Shown here: positions 60,661 to 64,000 of the stretch, in pieces | How the letters are laid out: every line of letters starts with the position of its first letter | How positions within the stretch are numbered: position 1 is the stretch's first letter | DNA from: Bovifimicola sp050309585 | GTDB lineage: Bacteria > Bacillota > Clostridia > Lachnospirales > Lachnospiraceae | Direction of reading: 5' to 3' | Length of the DNA stretch: 64,000 nt | Assembly (NCBI GenBank): GCA_050309585.1 | Contig: JBNRML010000154.1 | Span: 1 to 64,000, forward strand | The notes under the pieces: model-generated | Database searches by the model: none | What the model was told of the DNA's origin: nothing | Seen by the model: the letters and a program-made list of their open reading frames with translations, nothing else | Made by a program: the position numbers and the translations under genes

Positions 60661-62076
60661 CTAAGCCGTATAACTAACTGTATTTCCCATTTGTTTCATC
60701 ACATCTTCTACAATACTTTCTTCCTTTTCACCTGTGATTCCATTCACTTCATCCAAATCACTCTTTGAAATATGTCTCTGCTTCTTTTGTTCATTCTGTT
60801 CACCCGCATTATTACCTTTATCAAGGTTCTGTTCAAATTCCTTACTGGCTAATGTGACTTCGATAGCATCAACTTTTATTCCCTGTTTATCAAGGCTTTC
60901 TCTGAGTTCAGAAATTCTGCTTTCGATTGCCTCTTTGGATATTTCATTCTGGACAACCAGCTGTGCTGTGACAGTTCCTGCTTTTGATGCTACAGTGAGT
61001 GAAACCTTGCCGAGTCTTTCAGGCTCCAGCTGAATTTCCAATGCAGTGCTGTTTTCTTTTGAAAGTAAATGAATCTCATCGGTAATCTGCTTGATAATCT
61101 TGCTGCTGATATCATCAGTCTCAACATCCAAGGATTCCGAAACCACTTCTTTGACATTTTCAAAAACATTAGATAGAATTTCCCGGGACACATCCGTCTT
61201 TTCTTTTTTTTGATTATTCTCAATAATCGACGTATCTTTGTTCATTTCAAAATCTTTTTTTTCAGAACCACTCGAAAACTCTCTGTTGTTTTCAGTATCA
61301 TCACGGACTTCCCCGACCAGTGTTTTTTCATCAGCAGTTTTTTCTTCTGACGATTCAACCTGATTTTTTACTTCCTGCAGCTGACTTTCATTTTTTACAA
61401 CCTCTGCTTTGTTTTCGACATTTCTCTCGACATTTCCATTCTCATCTTTTTCAAAAATAAATTTTTCAGGCAATTCTTTAACAATTGTCTCAAAATCCAT
61501 ATCAAATCTTGTTTCCAATTCATCTATAAACTGTGTGATTCTCTCATTAATTTCTTTCACACCCTCTGACAACATTCCATCCGTAAGAATTTCCATAATA
61601 TTTTCTTTACCTGATATCTTGCAGATAAGTTCATTTACAGAAGCATTGCTTAACAACTCAAGGTCTTTGATTCCCATATCGTTAATCGCATCAACAACTT
61701 CTTCCTTTGAAACATCCAAAACATCACAAATCAAATCAACTATTTCAGAAATAATATTCTCCATTGCCGAAACAATTGCTTCCTGTGTGATTTCTGTATT
61801 ATCTGCAATATCACTCTCTTTTGCAGTCTCTTTTTCGGAAAAAGATTTATGAATAATTTCTTTCATTTTGTCATTTTTTGACGCATTAACTTGCATTTCG
61901 TTACTTTTAAAATCATTCTTAATGCTATCTTTGTTTACAGAAGTCTCTTTCATATTTTGATTTTCAAATAATTTGTTAAAATCCGAAGAAACGTTTCCCT
62001 TTTTTTCCTTCACAGAAGTCTTTGCGCTGGTCTCTGCATTACTGAAAAAAGTATTTGAAACACTTGCACTTACCAT
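60661..62076 (-). CDS. fliK: Hook-length control protein FliK
   Basis: 471 aa. A long hydrophilic, Glu/Lys/Ser-rich N-terminal region that would act as a ruler, then the C-terminal Flg_hook domain: LEIQLEPERLGKVSLTVASK, VVQNEISKEAIESRISELRE and KVDAIEVTLAS. It measures the hook and triggers the FlhB switch. Ends 13 nt before flgD. Confidence 0.93.
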   Translation of the reverse strand: MVSASVSNTFFSNAETSAKTSVKEKKGNVSSDFNKLFENQNMKETSVNKDSIKNDFKSNEMQVNASKNDKMKEIIHKSFSEKETAKESDIADNTEITQEAIVSAMENIISEIVDLICDVLDVSKEEVVDAINDMGIKDLELLSNASVNELICKISGKENIMEILTDGMLSEGVKEINERITQFIDELETRFDMDFETIVKELPEKFIFEKDENGNVERNVENKAEVVKNESQLQEVKNQVESSEEKTADEKTLVGEVRDDTENNREFSSGSEKKDFEMNKDTSIIENNQKKEKTDVSREILSNVFENVKEVVSESLDVETDDISSKIIKQITDEIHLLSKENSTALEIQLEPERLGKVSLTVASKAGTVTAQLVVQNEISKEAIESRISELRESLDKQGIKVDAIEVTLASKEFEQNLDKGNNAGEQNEQKKQRHISKSDLDEVNGITGEKEESIVEDVMKQMGNTVSYTA

Positions 62077-62114
62077 TTCTCTCCTCCTTTCTCTCGTGAT
62101 ATTTATAATTAATG

Positions 62115-62909
62115 CTAAGGCATTAATTTCTTTGTAACTTTTGCCGCAAATACTGAATCAATATCTGCCATTGCTCCAATTATGGCGCCGCTGGATTTGG
62201 CATCCATGGAATTAAGAAGAGCTACAACTATATCTAAATCTCCTGTCATTTCACAGAAAATAGCTGCCGCCTTATCAGGCTTCATAGAACTGTAATATTT
62301 TGCTCTTGCCTTGACCTGCTCATCATATGCATATTTTTCTATTGCTCTCTGGTAAAGCAGTTCTGCATTTTCAGGATCAATTGAACGATAATACTCTATA
62401 TAATTTTCAGCATCCACAGCCTTTTCCCCAAACACTACTTCTTCGTAGTATTTAGCCTTTTCCTCTTCAAAAGTCTTCTGATTATCCTCAAACTGTTTAA
62501 GTCTCTTTGCTTCCGCCTGCAAATCTGCTATCTCCGAATCTTTTTCGCTAATCGACTGCTGATAGCCGGCTATCTCATTTTCAAGCTCTTTTATGTAGGA
62601 AGCACATTCAGCAATACTTTTATATGGAATGTCCTCAAGCTTTTCCTTGTCCTTAACATCCGGTAAAATCTTATTTATAACCGGAACATCCTTAAGTACC
62701 GGATAAAGCACCTTGCTTCCAAAGCCACCTACATCTAATTTTATGAGTGCAAGAAAAATCCCTAACCAGATTACTATTATCAAAATCGTGATAAAAACAG
62801 ATAATGGTTTATTTTCCTTTGTCTCAACAGTAGGCATTCCACCTGCTCCCAAATCACCATTCAATATGTCATTCAGATTATTGTTCTGCAAATCTTTATT
62901 TTTCGCCAT
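62115..62909 (-). CDS. ylxF: YlxF/MotE-like flagellar coiled-coil protein
   Basis: 264 aa. A membrane segment (SVFITILIIVIWLGIFLALI) follows a short cytoplasmic start, then a coiled coil (LENEIAGYQQSISEKDSEIA then LQAEAKRLKQF) and a C-terminal MgtE-N-like domain (YYSSMKPDKAAAIFCEMTGD, VALLNSMDAKSSGAIIGAM). Position between fliJ and fliK equals B. subtilis ylxF. Relatives (MotE) aid stator or export chaperoning. Start ATG at MAKNKDLQ. Confidence 0.85.
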   Translation of the reverse strand: MAKNKDLQNNNLNDILNGDLGAGGMPTVETKENKPLSVFITILIIVIWLGIFLALIKLDVGGFGSKVLYPVLKDVPVINKILPDVKDKEKLEDIPYKSIAECASYIKELENEIAGYQQSISEKDSEIADLQAEAKRLKQFEDNQKTFEEEKAKYYEEVVFGEKAVDAENYIEYYRSIDPENAELLYQRAIEKYAYDEQVKARAKYYSSMKPDKAAAIFCEMTGDLDIVVALLNSMDAKSSGAIIGAMADIDSVFAAKVTKKLMP

Positions 62910-62921
62910 CTCTTTCACCTG

Positions 62922-63365
62922 CTACTCTGATTTATTAAATTTGAAGCTGACTAACTCATCAACCTCTCTCTTTTCCTGATCAGCCATCTCATGTTTAAAT
63001 TCTTCGAAAGCTCTTTCCTTTAATTTTTCATGGGTCTTTCTTTCAACCATCATCTCATTGAGCTTAATTCGGGCTAACTCAACATTTCTCTTAGCTTTTT
63101 CTATTGCCTTTTCCTGTTTTTTAGCCTCTTCTTTTTTATATTCTATAGCCTCAGAGCACCATCTCAATCGATTAATATCAAACTTGTCCGCATATATCTC
63201 ACGAATCTCGTCTTCATATTTATTAATATCGTCAAAAATGCTCTTTAACTTAAGTTCCTCTTCTGTTAATTTATGGTTTGCATCAGCATAGGCTGTTTTT
63301 GCCTGTGTTTCAAGCTTATACTTAATATCCAGAATATTCTGCATTTTATATGTGAAACCAGCCAT
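62922..63365 (-). CDS. fliJ: Flagellar export chaperone FliJ
   Basis: 147 aa, almost wholly coiled coil (AYADANHKLTEEELKLKSIF, KKQEKAIEKAKRNVELARIK). Length and position after fliI fit FliJ, the stalk-like subunit of the export ATPase. Sequence conservation is low in this family, so context carries the call. 7 nt after fliI. Confidence 0.9.
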   Translation of the reverse strand: MAGFTYKMQNILDIKYKLETQAKTAYADANHKLTEEELKLKSIFDDINKYEDEIREIYADKFDINRLRWCSEAIEYKKEEAKKQEKAIEKAKRNVELARIKLNEMMVERKTHEKLKERAFEEFKHEMADQEKREVDELVSFKFNKSE

Positions 63366-63372
63366 ACTTCAC

Positions 63373-64000
63373 CTATCCCTCATCTACAATTTCCTTAAGC
63401 CTGTTTACAATATCTTCAAATGCAAACTTTTCATCAGTTCCCTGACAAAGAAATTCATTTACCTCATCAATTTTCTGAATTGCATAGTCAATGTTTTTAT
63501 TTGAGCCAGCCTTATAAGCACCAATATTTATCAAATCCTCTGCTTCACTGTAGGTGGCAAGAACACTCTTAAGCTTGCCTGCCGCTTTTTTGTGTTCTCT
63601 CTCTGCCACAGCACTCATAACTCTTGATATGCTCTGCAAAATATCAATTGCCGGATAATGATTCTTATGACCAAGCTTTCTTGACAAAATAATATGGCCA
63701 TCCAAAATACCCCTGGCTGTATCAGTTATTGGCTCGTTAAAATCATCGCCATCAACAAGAACTGTATAAAGCCCTGTTATCGAACCTACAGATGCATTTC
63801 CTGCCCTCTCAAGAAGCTTAGGCATTTCACTGTACACACTTGGCGGATACCCCCTTGTTACAGGCGGCTCTCCTGACGCAAGTCCAATTTCTCTCTGTGC
63901 CATGGAAAAACGCGTAAGAGAATCCATCATCAAAAGTACATCTTTACCCTTATCCCTGAAATACTCTGCAATAGCTGTGGCAGTTTTTGCAGCCTTATTT
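63373..64000 (-). CDS. fliI: Flagellar export ATPase FliI, N-terminus outside window
   Basis: The frame is open to the right edge (about 208 codons seen). DSLTRFSMAQREIGLASGEP then RGYPPSVYSEMPKLLERAGN is the F1-ATPase-like catalytic core, and LDGHIILSRKLGHKNHYPAI follows. The Walker A and N-terminal domain lie beyond the window. Powers flagellar protein export with FliJ. Confidence 0.97.
   Translation of the reverse strand, partial: NKAAKTATAIAEYFRDKGKDVLLMMDSLTRFSMAQREIGLASGEPPVTRGYPPSVYSEMPKLLERAGNASVGSITGLYTVLVDGDDFNEPITDTARGILDGHIILSRKLGHKNHYPAIDILQSISRVMSAVAEREHKKAAGKLKSVLATYSEAEDLINIGAYKAGSNKNIDYAIQKIDEVNEFLCQGTDEKFAFEDIVNRLKEIVDEG

Noticed and set aside
33300..64000. Missing cheR as a broken gene
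   Set aside because: No fragment of a receptor methyltransferase is visible in the operon; it is more simply encoded elsewhere in the genome.

Overview
The window looks like a chromosomal segment of a motile, anaerobic, AT-rich Firmicute, most likely family Lachnospiraceae. The evidence is Gram-positive style Shine-Dalgarno sites, a lipobox lipoprotein, many genes with clostridial relatives, and a fla/che operon ordered as in Bacillus subtilis (fliI-fliJ-ylxF-fliK-flgD-flgE-swrD ... sigD ... rpsB-tsf) with clostridial insertions (motA/motB, a PilZ protein, a FapA-like protein). No rRNA, tRNA or CRISPR array was seen. The species is not determined.

Right half (about 33.2-64 kb, all minus strand): one long, tightly packed, intact motility and chemotaxis superoperon. 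It runs from fliI (cut by the right edge) through hook assembly, stator, C-ring, export gate, flhF/flhG, the chemotaxis core (cheB, cheA, cheW, cheC, cheD, cheY, no cheR here) and sigma-28. It passes through four poorly known genes into rpsB and tsf and ends at a strong intrinsic terminator. Between flgE and swrD lies a terminator hairpin that overlaps a second, mutually exclusive hairpin: a candidate attenuator that could uncouple hook genes from stator and switch genes.

Left half (1-33 kb): accessory DNA on both strands. Intact units are a secreted L-type lectin adhesin with repeats (open at the left edge), xpt-pbuX purine salvage, an ABC-F ATPase, an SPFH/ribbon-helix-helix pair behind a palindromic operator, a lipoprotein plus ABC-2 exporter operon, cardiolipin synthase, a TetR-CPBP protease pair, a RelB-PIN toxin-antitoxin pair, several GNAT acetyltransferases and a LytTR regulator. 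A compact coupled operon (XRE regulator, 33-aa ORF, DUF3990-like protein, 156-aa protein, cls) looks like an uncharacterised toxin-antitoxin-type module.

Mixed with these is an unusual density of broken or recombined genes. There are in-frame internal deletions (pdxS, a GNAT, a PDDEXK/AAA-ATPase gene) and chimeras (histidine kinase N-terminus joined to an ABC permease domain; GNAT joined to an RsgA P-loop; AAA-ATPase joined to a short-chain dehydrogenase; effector-binding domain joined to AraC). Two frameshifts sit in A-runs. One gene has its reading frame restored by a 14-bp tandem duplication. Several families of structured repeats lie in the gaps: a 138-bp element with perfect 16-bp terminal inverted repeats, TTTGGGTAGA hairpins, GTCCGTAG hairpins and a large inverted repeat. 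The contrast between a scarred accessory half and a pristine flagellar half is the most striking property of the window.
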